Positions 35,979 through 43,533 of a stretch of 64,000 bases of DNA are shown here, in pieces. The notes beneath the pieces are model-generated. The model was not told where the DNA came from. It was given only the letters and a program-made list of their open reading frames with translations, and did not search any database. Both the position numbers and the translations under genes were made by a program. Position 1 is the first letter of the stretch, and every line of letters begins with the position of its first letter. Location: NCBI GenBank assembly GCA_963668245.2, contig OY764195.2, forward strand, positions 496,001-560,000, written 5' to 3'. The stretch comes from Anoxybacterium sp963668245. GTDB taxonomy: Bacteria > Bacillota > Clostridia > Peptostreptococcales > Anaerovoracaceae.

Positions 35979-37440
35979 GAGTGTTTCCTCCTACCTTGTA
36001 TCTTTCAATAAGCTGAGGGTAATGTACGAACGGTTCTGAAACAGAAAGCCGATCCAGTAGCTCAGCCTTTCCATCATCAGTTGGAATTTGGGCAAGCAAG
36101 TCCTGTAGCAGTGCTCCGACAACTTGCACCGTAGCTTCCGTTTCGTTTTCCACTTGCTTATCAGAATTCAAATCCAAATATAGTGAACTGAGGGGAAGTT
36201 CGCTCTCAATCGCTTTTAGCAGGTTTTCTATATTTTTCTTAACCTGTTGCGATTCGCCTTCAAACACCTCAATTAATGGATGATCTCGATTTATGGTGTA
36301 ATACGCTCCGCCTTGTTTTCCCTTAAACCGTTGCCAGACATGAACTATGGAATCATTAGTCTCTTTCTTACCCCGGAATACCCATGTTCTCTTACTGTTT
36401 TCGGCAAGTCTTTCAACTACTGAATCCAGGTTGTTTCGTACTTCTTCTGGCGGCATTGCCGTGGATTTCTTTATATCGAGTGTCCAAAGGTTATCCAGTT
36501 CGTTGGGAATATCAACTTGAACACGGGCCAGTTTAGAGAGCTCAGCCTGCCTCATCATTCGAAACCATGTACCCCATACCAACAAACGTTTGTTTCTATA
36601 AATGTAAAAACCTTGGCTTTTACGCAAGCCCTCTTTGCCGCCAAGTGCAACTATTTCGTCGGTCGTTAAGTTTGAAATATGTGGAAGTATATGGGGACGG
36701 ACAATAACCTTTGAACCTCCAATATTCATAATTTCGTCAGACATTACCTGTGTATTCCGCTTTACAAGGAATGGATCGGCAGGTTCGACAAGAGTATTAT
36801 TCATCTTTATTTGTATTTTCTTGAGTCCTAGTTCTCCGCTAATATATCGGTGAAAAACCAAAGAGAGATGACTACGCACATCATCCATCTTTTTTCCCAT
36901 TGAACGGCTAAAGTCCAACTCACCGACTTTAAGCCTATCGAGGTTTTGCCAAACCACAAGAGTTCCTGATTTTAGTTTCCGTAACTCCTCAATTTGGGGG
37001 ATTGCGTTGAGTTCTTCCTCCGAATCAAGAATTAATAACGACCAATCGCGAGCATCAATTACATGGTCAATGTCCCAACGGCAAGCTTCTATATGGTCAT
37101 GTTGTTTACTAATGACAGTTAGCATCCGGCATTGCGATAATGATGCAGTTTTCAAGCCTAATCCGAAACGTCCTAAGTCATTTGCTGCACGCTTCTCATT
37201 GGGGTTTTGACTTCCATAACGCATTGCGGTTTCAAGTGCATCGGCATCCATACCGTAGCCATCATCGAGAATGGCGATGTAAGAATCTCCCACTGGAAAG
37301 AAGAAAATTTCAATACATGAAGCTGATGCCGATATACTGTTATCGACAATATCAGCAATTGCCGTCTCTAATGTGTAGCCGATGGCTCGAGTAGATTCTA
37401 TTAGTGTTGGCGCATATGGCGGGAGAGGCTTCGCCTTCAT
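35965..37440 (-). CDS. MORC/HSP90-type (GHKL) ATPase of the defence operon
   Basis: The 491-residue protein has an N-terminal Bergerat-fold ATPase: AIADIVDNSISA (N box, Mg-binding Asn), ILDDGYGMDADAL (G1 box) and DLGRFGLGLKTAS (G2 box). An S5-like transducer domain follows. This matches the MORC/MutL-like ATPases of bacterial restriction-like systems. It is the first gene after the promoter at 37519-37546 and has AAAGGAG 7 nt before the ATG. It likely works as an ATP-driven clamp on DNA together with the Z1 protein. Confidence 0.9.
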   Translation of the reverse strand: MKAKPLPPYAPTLIESTRAIGYTLETAIADIVDNSISASASCIEIFFFPVGDSYIAILDDGYGMDADALETAMRYGSQNPNEKRAANDLGRFGLGLKTASLSQCRMLTVISKQHDHIEACRWDIDHVIDARDWSLLILDSEEELNAIPQIEELRKLKSGTLVVWQNLDRLKVGELDFSRSMGKKMDDVRSHLSLVFHRYISGELGLKKIQIKMNNTLVEPADPFLVKRNTQVMSDEIMNIGGSKVIVRPHILPHISNLTTDEIVALGGKEGLRKSQGFYIYRNKRLLVWGTWFRMMRQAELSKLARVQVDIPNELDNLWTLDIKKSTAMPPEEVRNNLDSVVERLAENSKRTWVFRGKKETNDSIVHVWQRFKGKQGGAYYTINRDHPLIEVFEGESQQVKKNIENLLKAIESELPLSSLYLDLNSDKQVENETEATVQVVGALLQDLLAQIPTDDGKAELLDRLSVSEPFVHYPQLIERYKVGGNTHGGN

Positions 37441-37518
37441 ATAATGACTCCTTTCGCAATGAAACTTAATTGCAAGCTACTGATAAAACCACTCATTTCA
37501 ATACATTAATATAGATAA

Positions 37519-37546
37519 ATTATAGCATATTATGGAAAAAACACAA
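37519..37546 (-). promoter_or_regulatory. Promoter of the MORC/Z1/methylase operon
   Basis: On the minus strand TTGTGT (37541-37546) and TATAAT (37519-37524) are spaced by 16 nt, about 80 bp before the ATPase start. Confidence 0.6.
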
Positions 37547-37714
37547 TGAATCAGCTGGTATTTTCGTGTTTTTTTGACAATTAAAAGCAAAATGAACCAC
37601 TCCTTTCAGTAGCGTCCACATTCGTTTCAATTGTAAAAAGGTCGCCACTCCTAAACGTTTTTACTTGTAGATTTAAGTCCTGTCTGAGTGAAACTTTTAC
37701 CCTAATAAATCTAC

Positions 37715-37747
37715 GAAAAAAGAGCTTCCACTTTTCATCGTGGAAGC
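37715..37747 (-). terminator. Terminator of the tRNA-Thr/tRNA-Pro transcript
   Basis: Perfect 8-bp stem GCTTCCAC/GTGGAAGC (37724-37731 with 37740-37747) followed on the minus strand by TCTTTTTT, 60 bp after the tRNA-Pro gene. It separates the tRNAs from the defence operon. Confidence 0.8.
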
Positions 37748-37807
37748 CCCCGAAAGGCTCTGATTTACTGGCTTTTTAAGCAATAAATCTTTTTTGCCTT
37801 TTGTTTC

Positions 37808-37884
37808 TGGTCGGGACGACAGGATTCGAACCTGCGGCCTATTACTCCCGAAGCAATCGCGCTACCAAGCTGCGCCACGTCCCG
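37808..37884 (-). tRNA. tRNA-Pro(CGG)
   Basis: A complete 77-nt cloverleaf on the minus strand with encoded CCA: acceptor CGGGACG/CGTCCCG, anticodon loop TTCGGGA (anticodon CGG) and T arm GCAGG-TTCGAAT-CCTGT. It lies 10 bp after the complete tRNA-Thr, in the same transcript, inside the island. Confidence 0.95.
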
Positions 37885-37894
37885 GAGTTTGTTT

Positions 37895-37970
37895 TGGAGC
37901 TACTGACAAGAATCGAACTTGCGACCTGCACGTTACGAATGTGCTGCTCTACCGACTGAGCTACAGTAGC
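37895..37970 (-). tRNA. tRNA-Thr(CGT), complete (replacement copy)
   Basis: A complete 76-nt cloverleaf with encoded CCA: acceptor GCTACTG/CAGTAGC, anticodon loop TTCGTAA (anticodon CGT) and T arm GCAAG-TTCGATT-CTTGT. The A31-C39 mismatch in the anticodon stem is shared with the split copy. It has the same anticodon as the tRNA-Thr broken by the island and could replace its function. It differs from the split gene in both acceptor and T stems, so it is a separate gene and not a rejoined half. Confidence 0.95.
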
Positions 37971-38242
37971 ATGTTTTATATCAAGGACAGCAGGTGCCAT
38001 CCTTTTTATCTCTCATATTTTTATATTTCTTTTCGAGTTTGCATTTTTTGTTTTGAAAACAGACTACCTTACGGACAATCAGCGACCTGCACGTTACGAA
38101 TGTGCTGCTCTACCGACTGAGCTACAGTAGCATGTTTTATATCAAGGACAGCAGGTGCCATCCTTTTTATCTTTCATATTTTTATATTTCTTTTCGAGTT
38201 TGCATTTTTTGTTTTGAAAACAGACTACCTTACGGACAATCA
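37921..38242. repeat. 161-bp tandem repeat containing tRNA-Thr 5' halves
   Basis: Two copies (37921-38081 and 38082-38242) with period exactly 161 are nearly identical (one visible difference, CTCTC versus CTTTC). Each unit is the 5' half of a tRNA-Thr plus a 111-bp spacer. A third, partial and more diverged unit starts at 38243. The unit joint is directly after AGGTCGC in the variable region of the tRNA. Confidence 0.92.
38084..38131 (-). pseudogene. Truncated tRNA-Thr (5' half, GCTACTG type)
   Basis: On the minus strand this has the acceptor 5' strand, D arm, anticodon arm and AGGTC variable loop identical to the complete tRNA-Thr at 37895-37970, but the T arm and 3' acceptor are replaced by GCTGATTGTCC and unrelated sequence. 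It cannot fold into a tRNA. Confidence 0.85.
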
Positions 38243-38244
38243 GC

Positions 38245-38292
38245 GACCTGCGCGTTACGAATGCGCTGCTCTACCGACTGAGCCACGGAAGC
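38245..38292 (-). tRNA. tRNA-Thr(CGT), 5' half only (island boundary)
   Basis: On the minus strand GCTTCCG starts the 5' half, followed by D arm, anticodon loop TTCGTAA and AGGTC, then the sequence turns into GCTGATTGTCC. GCTTCCG matches the 3' acceptor strand CGGGAGC at 15834-15840. A strong promoter lies just upstream. This is the right edge of the island. Confidence 0.85.
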
Positions 38293-38320
38293 ATAAGAGC
38301 CATTGACATGACACTTTATG

Positions 38321-38349
38321 ATATTACCACCATTGGTCAAAGTTGTCAA
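38321..38349 (-). promoter_or_regulatory. Promoter of the tRNA cluster
   Basis: On the minus strand TTGACA (38344-38349) and TAATAT (38321-38326) have a 17-nt spacer, 29 bp upstream of the truncated tRNA-Thr. It would now transcribe the truncated copies, the complete tRNA-Thr and tRNA-Pro up to the terminator at 37715. Confidence 0.75.
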
Positions 38350-38362
38350 TGACTTGCAAACA

Positions 38363-41300
38363 CTACGTAACCACTTCGTACGCGCACCCTGAAAAGCTGG
38401 TGTCAAAAAAGCATATGCTTTTGTACAAGCAAAATTTGCATGCAGTTTCATCACCCACTTTTTTCGGTCTTGCTTCAATACTTCCTTCTGAAAGTGCTAC
38501 GCATAGTTCTTCCACTTTTTCCTCTACTGCCTCCAGCAGTTCTTGAAATTCAGCCTCTGGAAGAAGCTTTTTCTCAGTTGTTCCTTTATAAAATCCTTCT
38601 TTTGTTTTACGAACTGGCAGAATGCTAGAATATCCAGAGAATTCACCGGCAATACTCTCAATGATTTTTGGATTATCTAAAACAATACCATCCAGTTTGA
38701 AGCTCTTCATCTTTTCATTTTCAATCTTTCGCGGAAATTCTTCTTCTGCTAAGTCCGTTGCATCTATTTGTGGTTCTGCGATTTCAAAATAAAAGACACC
38801 AGCTGGTTTATATTGTTTGTCTTCTGGCGTTCTTTTTTGCTCACTGCCCAGAACAGCTTTTAAATACAGCATCAGCTGTAGCCGCCATCCTCCCTTTGCT
38901 TCTGCCACATCGAATGTCTCTTTTCCTGATTTATAATCAATAACTTTGATATAGCAGCTGTCTTGCCCATCTGGATCAGGGAGCACATCTACTCGATCAA
39001 TTTTCCCTTCGATTATGGCTTTTTTGCCGTTAACCTCAACCTCAATTGGAGGAAACTGCTTTGCCCCCGAAGCACCAAATTCGCTTTCGAAAAACACATT
39101 TTGAATTTGCCCATTTTGAACATGCTCCACCAACGCCCATGCCGCATCACCGCAGACCTTTTTCATCCGGCCACTTCGGTAGCGTTCTTCTTCCCCTTGA
39201 TCCAAGACACCTTCGTTATACTCCAAAGATGCATCCTCTACAAAACGATTGATATGGCCTTGGCACTCCTCTTTTGTAATACACATCCAAGGTGAAGCTG
39301 GATCTGTGATTTCTACCCCTGGCTTAGAAAGGAGCGCGGATAATTTCATAAAGCACTGATGATATACATCTCCAATTTCTCTCCCTGCAATTTGAAAAAT
39401 TCGTTGCTCTTCTGGATGCAATCCATAATTGATAAAATGGGAAAATGGGCATCGTGAAAATCGTTCTAACCTGGATGGACTGAGTGATAGCATTTCATCA
39501 AAATTCTTTTTATATAAGTGTTCAACAAAAGCTTTTTCTAGTTTTTCCTGTTTATTTGTGAAAAGTAATCCTTCTCTCATACTTCTAAGAAGCGATGCTT
39601 TGTTCCGAGCATACCAACGATATGCTGCAATCCACTCTTGTTCAAGTTGAATCCCATCCATTGACTGACGAAATGCTTCTGTCATATGATAAAGTGTACT
39701 TCCTTGGCTTTCAATTCGCTTCATGTTGTCCGATTGGTTTAAGATATCTTTTTGAATCTTTGCGTTGGGGAAAATTTTATGAACTCGTTCATAAAGCAAA
39801 GAAGGTTTGCTCTCTTTGCCATCTAAATCAGATGCCGAATATCCCATCCACAAAAACCGAGAAGGCTTGGAAAAAGTTTTGTAAATCGCTAATTTTTCTT
39901 CTTTTACTCTTTGATTGTCTCCTTTACAAATCTCAATGCCTTTTTGATACAGCATTGATTTCTCATCTTCATTTAATAGACTATCGCTGCCTGCAGCTGC
40001 AGGCAGAAGGCCATCATTTGCCCCTAATACAAACAACGCTTTGATACTGCTTGCTCTGGTTCTTTGCATGGTCCCCACCAGTACTTGATCTAAAGCCGGA
40101 GGTAATAATCCAATTTCCACTGCTTCAAATCCAGATTTTAAAATCGTAGAGAATTCTTCGTTATTTAATTCCTCTTCACCAATGAGTTCCACAAGCTGGT
40201 CAAAAATTTCAACCATTATAGACCAAATTTGAGCACTTTCTTCAGCCTGTTCCAGTTTGCCTGATTCTATCAAATAGACCATCAACGCGTCCATTTTTTC
40301 AGGAAGATTTCCTTGCTCCAACAAAAATTCATAGATAAATGTGATTTTTTGTTTGACTTGCTTTCCCATTTTTAACGTTTTTTTAAAAACTTGAATATGA
40401 GTTGTTACTTTCTCTCTGATTTCGTTTAGCGTTTCAAGCCGTTCTTCCCCCTCGGCCTTGATGCCATACTGAAACGGAGTCAGCCAACGATTCCCTTTGA
40501 TTCTGTATTTGACCACATAAGCTTCTAGTTGCTCTGTCTCTTCCATAGTAATCGGAGACAAATTTGTTTTTAGCATCCGAAATACATCTTCATACTGCCA
40601 TTTCTTGATGACAATATCCAGCATCGAAACCAGATATTCAATGGCTGGATGATGAAGAATGTCGCGTTTTTTATCAATAAAAAAAACAATCCCATAATCA
40701 TTGAACACTCGCTTAATTACAGACGATCTCGCTTCCATATCGTTGCATATTACTAATATATCTCGAAATCTAAGGTTCTCGTCTCGCACAAGCTGTATAA
40801 TTTTTGCCGCGGCGGTTTCTGCTTCGCCATAAAAGCTACCTGCTTGACAAAGTTCAATGGACTCGTTTTCCAAAGAAGGATAAACGGGTTGCGCATATAG
40901 TTCTCTTTCCAGGTGGATTAAGTCATAGGGCTTTTCATTCTCCCCATCCCCTTGCTGAAATTGATAAATATCTGGAATTTGTGTTGCAATCCATTGTCTT
41001 CCTGCTTCATCTGCAGTGTTAATTAGACGCCGTACTACATCTGCTGTCATCTCAAACAAATCTTGATCTCGGCTCGGCTCATCCGTGCAATCTTTTCCAA
41101 TAAACTGATGACACTCTCCAGTGAGTATCACATTGACTTCTCCTGCGTATTGAATCAGCTCTTTGATGATCACGAGTGATTTTGGCGAGAAATAGTCAAA
41201 TCCATTGATCCAAATCACCGCATCTTTTACATAAGACGATTCTTTTATTTTTGATGCATAAAGTTGTAGATAGTCTTCTCCATCTAAAAATTTTCCATGG

Positions 41301-41824
41301 ATTAGCGATTCATACTGTTCATAAATCAGCTGGATATCCTGTAGTTTTCGAAAAAGAATCGAGTGTGGATCCATAGACTGACCAATTTGATGTAAAAGCT
41401 CAGGAGAGGCATTATACTGTTTTAGTTCAGAAATGAAATCATTTGCCAATTCCACAAAGGAAGCCTTGTGCTGAAACCCAGAAAATGCTTGTAGTTTTTC
41501 ATTGTTTTCTGTCAATATTTTTGTCAAAAGCATATGCCTGCCATATTGATTAATCGGAGTGCGGTTCGTTCCTCCCGTTTCAGAGAGTACGCGGTGCCCA
41601 AGCCTAGATTGACTCATTATCTCAATATCAATCAAACCTTCAACCTCTAAATAGAAAAAAGCATCCCGTTCAGCTTGCAGCGTGAATTGATCTGGGACCA
41701 AAATCAAGGTTTTTTTAGGAATTTCTTCTTGACCGAATTGTTGCTGGTTCTGATGCAGCCTAATTTGATCAAATAAAAACCGTTCCTTTTCTAAATTTTC
41801 TCTTCCAAAATAGATTTGAAGCAT
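38363..41824 (-). CDS. addB: AddB, ATP-dependent helicase/nuclease subunit B
   Basis: The protein is about 1,153 residues from the ATG at 41824 (MLQIYFGRENLE); the longer ORF adds an unrelated basic N-terminus. The family pattern includes LILVPDQFTLQAERDAF, the C-terminal RecB-like nuclease (VIDYKSGKETF) and the four iron-sulfur cysteines (one in RFSRCPFSHF, three in CKFCLYKSICFFDTSFSGC). AddB forms the AddAB enzyme that processes DNA breaks and phage DNA at Chi sites. Two oddities: the N-terminal Walker A of Bacillus AddB (GxSGSGKT) is absent, and addA does not follow. The tRNA locus and the island come next. Confidence 0.9.
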   Translation of the reverse strand: MLQIYFGRENLEKERFLFDQIRLHQNQQQFGQEEIPKKTLILVPDQFTLQAERDAFFYLEVEGLIDIEIMSQSRLGHRVLSETGGTNRTPINQYGRHMLLTKILTENNEKLQAFSGFQHKASFVELANDFISELKQYNASPELLHQIGQSMDPHSILFRKLQDIQLIYEQYESLIHGKFLDGEDYLQLYASKIKESSYVKDAVIWINGFDYFSPKSLVIIKELIQYAGEVNVILTGECHQFIGKDCTDEPSRDQDLFEMTADVVRRLINTADEAGRQWIATQIPDIYQFQQGDGENEKPYDLIHLERELYAQPVYPSLENESIELCQAGSFYGEAETAAAKIIQLVRDENLRFRDILVICNDMEARSSVIKRVFNDYGIVFFIDKKRDILHHPAIEYLVSMLDIVIKKWQYEDVFRMLKTNLSPITMEETEQLEAYVVKYRIKGNRWLTPFQYGIKAEGEERLETLNEIREKVTTHIQVFKKTLKMGKQVKQKITFIYEFLLEQGNLPEKMDALMVYLIESGKLEQAEESAQIWSIMVEIFDQLVELIGEEELNNEEFSTILKSGFEAVEIGLLPPALDQVLVGTMQRTRASSIKALFVLGANDGLLPAAAGSDSLLNEDEKSMLYQKGIEICKGDNQRVKEEKLAIYKTFSKPSRFLWMGYSASDLDGKESKPSLLYERVHKIFPNAKIQKDILNQSDNMKRIESQGSTLYHMTEAFRQSMDGIQLEQEWIAAYRWYARNKASLLRSMREGLLFTNKQEKLEKAFVEHLYKKNFDEMLSLSPSRLERFSRCPFSHFINYGLHPEEQRIFQIAGREIGDVYHQCFMKLSALLSKPGVEITDPASPWMCITKEECQGHINRFVEDASLEYNEGVLDQGEEERYRSGRMKKVCGDAAWALVEHVQNGQIQNVFFESEFGASGAKQFPPIEVEVNGKKAIIEGKIDRVDVLPDPDGQDSCYIKVIDYKSGKETFDVAEAKGGWRLQLMLYLKAVLGSEQKRTPEDKQYKPAGVFYFEIAEPQIDATDLAEEEFPRKIENEKMKSFKLDGIVLDNPKIIESIAGEFSGYSSILPVRKTKEGFYKGTTEKKLLPEAEFQELLEAVEEKVEELCVALSEGSIEARPKKVGDETACKFCLYKSICFFDTSFSGCAYEVVT

Positions 41825-41885
41825 TGCTCTCCTCTTTCTATATCGCGATTCAATAAATTTCAATATGCTGATACGTATATTGATT

Positions 41886-41926
41886 TTAAAAACCCGTTTG
41901 AAAGTCATCAAAGCCTCTCAAACGGG
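41886..41926 (-). terminator. Terminator of the saccharopine-dehydrogenase-family gene
   Basis: Perfect 9-bp stem CCCGTTTGA/TCAAACGGG (41893-41901 with 41918-41926) followed on the minus strand by TTTTTAAAA. It lies just after the stop at 41933 and before addB. Confidence 0.75.
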
Positions 41927-41932
41927 AATTGT

Positions 41933-43204
41933 TTATTTCAGTGTATTCATTAGCATTTCTTTGTCATGAATCTTTTTGTAATCAGATTCCATTTCAGTCA
42001 TGCCCATATAATAATCGTATTCTTCAGCTAATCGAATGTATGCATCTGGATCAAAGCATTCCGGTCCTAGGACTCCAGAACCTTTCCATATTCCTTTTGC
42101 AAGAAGTTCAAATGTCATAACAGGGTTGAACGCAGTCTGAGCAACAACGCAACCGCATCCAAGCCGTTCCATCATTTCCTCATGATCTGTGGTCTGATAA
42201 AGGAAAACTTTTCTTTCCAGTCCATCTTTTTTCCCTGTAACAAGCGTACCAACGCAGCACTTTCCTTTTACCTTATCCGCTACTTCAACTGGACTTGGTG
42301 CAATCATGCTAACCACATCTCTTGGCGATAAGTTCGTCCCTTTTACTTTACTTTCTTTGTCATCTAGACGAAGGGCCCTCAAGTTTTTCAACATTGTAAT
42401 AAAGTCTGCTCCCAGTCCGTACTTGAAATTAATCTTTCCTATGGAATCACCCATATACCTTGAAAGCATCACGACTTCTTCGTGTTCAACGTTAACTAAT
42501 TCTTGTTCGCCAATCCCATCTGGAAATGTAAAAAGCTCAGGTTCTGAAAATGGCTCAACGGGATAAACACCCTTTCCCGCTTCCCACTTCATCGGTGGAT
42601 TTAAGCATTCATCGATGGTTGTCCATACTGAAAATCCGAAGAAAATATCATACCCTTCAGCTGTCAGATTTCCACCATCCTTGATACTCACTTCTTCAAT
42701 TTCATCAAAATAATGTTTTTGCGCAAATTTTGCGAAAACATTGACTGCTCCTGGGTCCATCCCTACACCAACTAGAGCAAGAAGTCCTTTTTTTTCCCAG
42801 TCTTCGTGTTTTGCAAACTGGTAGTCCCCCATCTTAATATGCATCTTTTCATAAGGATTCTCTGGATCCGGCACTGATAAGGACAAAGCCATATCCAAAT
42901 AGTGAATCCCACAATCATATGCAACATCAAACAAGGTTTCGTTAAAACTTGGGTCGCAGGCATTGAACAAGTAATCAACTTGGTATTTTTCAACCAATGC
43001 TTTGATTTCATCCTTATTTCTGGCATTTACTTGCTCTGCAAGGAATCTTGGGTCTGCTATCTTCTTTGAGACAGCTTCTGCGCGTTCCCTACTGTAATCG
43101 GAGAGCACCATCAAGTCCAGCCAGTCACCTTTCGGGTCTCTTTGGCTTGCAATTGTAGCTGCCGCTTCTCCTACGCCACCGGTTCCCACCATTAAAATTT
43201 TCAA
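41933..43204 (-). CDS. Saccharopine dehydrogenase family protein
   Basis: The 423-residue enzyme has an N-terminal Rossmann fold (KILMVGTGGVGEAAATIA) and the C-terminal saccharopine-dehydrogenase domain (VGVGMDPGAVNVFAKFAQ). It starts with TTG, 7 nt after GGAGG. Relatives include carboxynorspermidine synthase and saccharopine reductases, which join or split amino acids and keto acids using NAD(P). The exact substrate cannot be told. It has its own promoter with an operator-like repeat and a structured leader of about 110 nt. Confidence 0.85.
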   Translation of the reverse strand: MKILMVGTGGVGEAAATIASQRDPKGDWLDLMVLSDYSRERAEAVSKKIADPRFLAEQVNARNKDEIKALVEKYQVDYLFNACDPSFNETLFDVAYDCGIHYLDMALSLSVPDPENPYEKMHIKMGDYQFAKHEDWEKKGLLALVGVGMDPGAVNVFAKFAQKHYFDEIEEVSIKDGGNLTAEGYDIFFGFSVWTTIDECLNPPMKWEAGKGVYPVEPFSEPELFTFPDGIGEQELVNVEHEEVVMLSRYMGDSIGKINFKYGLGADFITMLKNLRALRLDDKESKVKGTNLSPRDVVSMIAPSPVEVADKVKGKCCVGTLVTGKKDGLERKVFLYQTTDHEEMMERLGCGCVVAQTAFNPVMTFELLAKGIWKGSGVLGPECFDPDAYIRLAEEYDYYMGMTEMESDYKKIHDKEMLMNTLK

Positions 43205-43254
43205 AATTTCGCCTCCAAACGATTTTAAATTTTCGGGTTGCCCCTGACAATTTA

Positions 43255-43306
43255 CCGTGAGGCGTCACTTTGCCAAGCGAGATGAAGTTTAGCAAAGCGC
43301 CCACGG
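43255..43306 (-). promoter_or_regulatory. Structured 5' leader of the saccharopine-dehydrogenase-family gene
   Basis: On the minus strand a two-part hairpin forms: CCGTGGGCG with CGCCTCACGG as the outer stem and CTTTGC/GCAAAG as the inner stem, enclosing an 18-nt loop. A small GGG-GCAA-CCC hairpin follows before the ribosome site. The layout suggests RNA-level regulation; it does not match a riboswitch class I know. Confidence 0.45.
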
Positions 43307-43321
43307 CACTCTGCTATCTAT

Positions 43322-43363
43322 ACTATATCCTACCTTAGAGAATTTGGCAATCCACAAATTCTC
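43322..43363 (-). promoter_or_regulatory. Promoter with inverted-repeat operator
   Basis: On the minus strand TTGCCA (43345-43350) and TATAGT (43322-43327) are 17 nt apart. The perfect inverted repeat GAGAATTTG-N8-CAAATTCTC (43338-43363) covers the -35, so a repressor site is likely. The plus-strand thioesterase promoter is only 40 bp away and could share control. Confidence 0.6.
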
Positions 43364-43402
43364 CTATGTTTCCTTTCGTTCCATTTTCTTACATTTCGAT
43401 TG

Positions 43403-43431
43403 TTTCTTTTTTGCCTCAAATATGGTATACT
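43403..43431 (+). promoter_or_regulatory. Promoter of the acyl-ACP thioesterase gene
   Basis: TTTCTT (43403-43408), 17-nt spacer and an extended -10 TGGTATACT (TATACT at 43426-43431), about 100 bp before the start at 43534. Confidence 0.5.
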
Positions 43432-43533
43432 ATGTTGAAAATGATTATAAAAATAACTTTTACCATAAAGATATATACGAATCGAATTCTCTGCCCATCC
43501 ACCGTGTACGGCATGGCAGACAAAGGGGTACCA

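Larger units (their letters stand above)
15862..38244. mobile_element. 22.4-kb genomic island inserted in a tRNA-Thr(CGT) gene
   Basis: The island lies between two halves of one tRNA gene (15830-15861 and 38245-38292). The only sequence shared by the two junctions is GGTC, which suits a serine recombinase with a very short crossover core. The island encodes such a recombinase (19875-21479), two RHH proteins, a four-gene putative defence cassette, a PIN protein, an MORC/Z1/AIPR/methylase operon, an IS66 copy and replacement tRNA-Thr and tRNA-Pro genes. No relaxase, type IV secretion or phage structural genes are present, so it is not self-transmissible by known means. Several elements may be stacked here. 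Confidence 0.75.

Noticed and set aside
37794..38120. Plus-strand 108-codon ORF across the tRNA cluster
   Set aside because: It is a read-through of antisense tRNA-Pro and tRNA-Thr sequence, a known false gene pattern.
37921..38292. CRISPR array
   Set aside because: The 161-bp repeats are direct but contain tRNA halves, there are only two to three units, and no cas genes are present.
43366..43533. Longer N-terminus of the acyl-ACP thioesterase
   Set aside because: The extension runs through the predicted promoter and lacks a ribosome site; the ATG at 43534 fits the family start.
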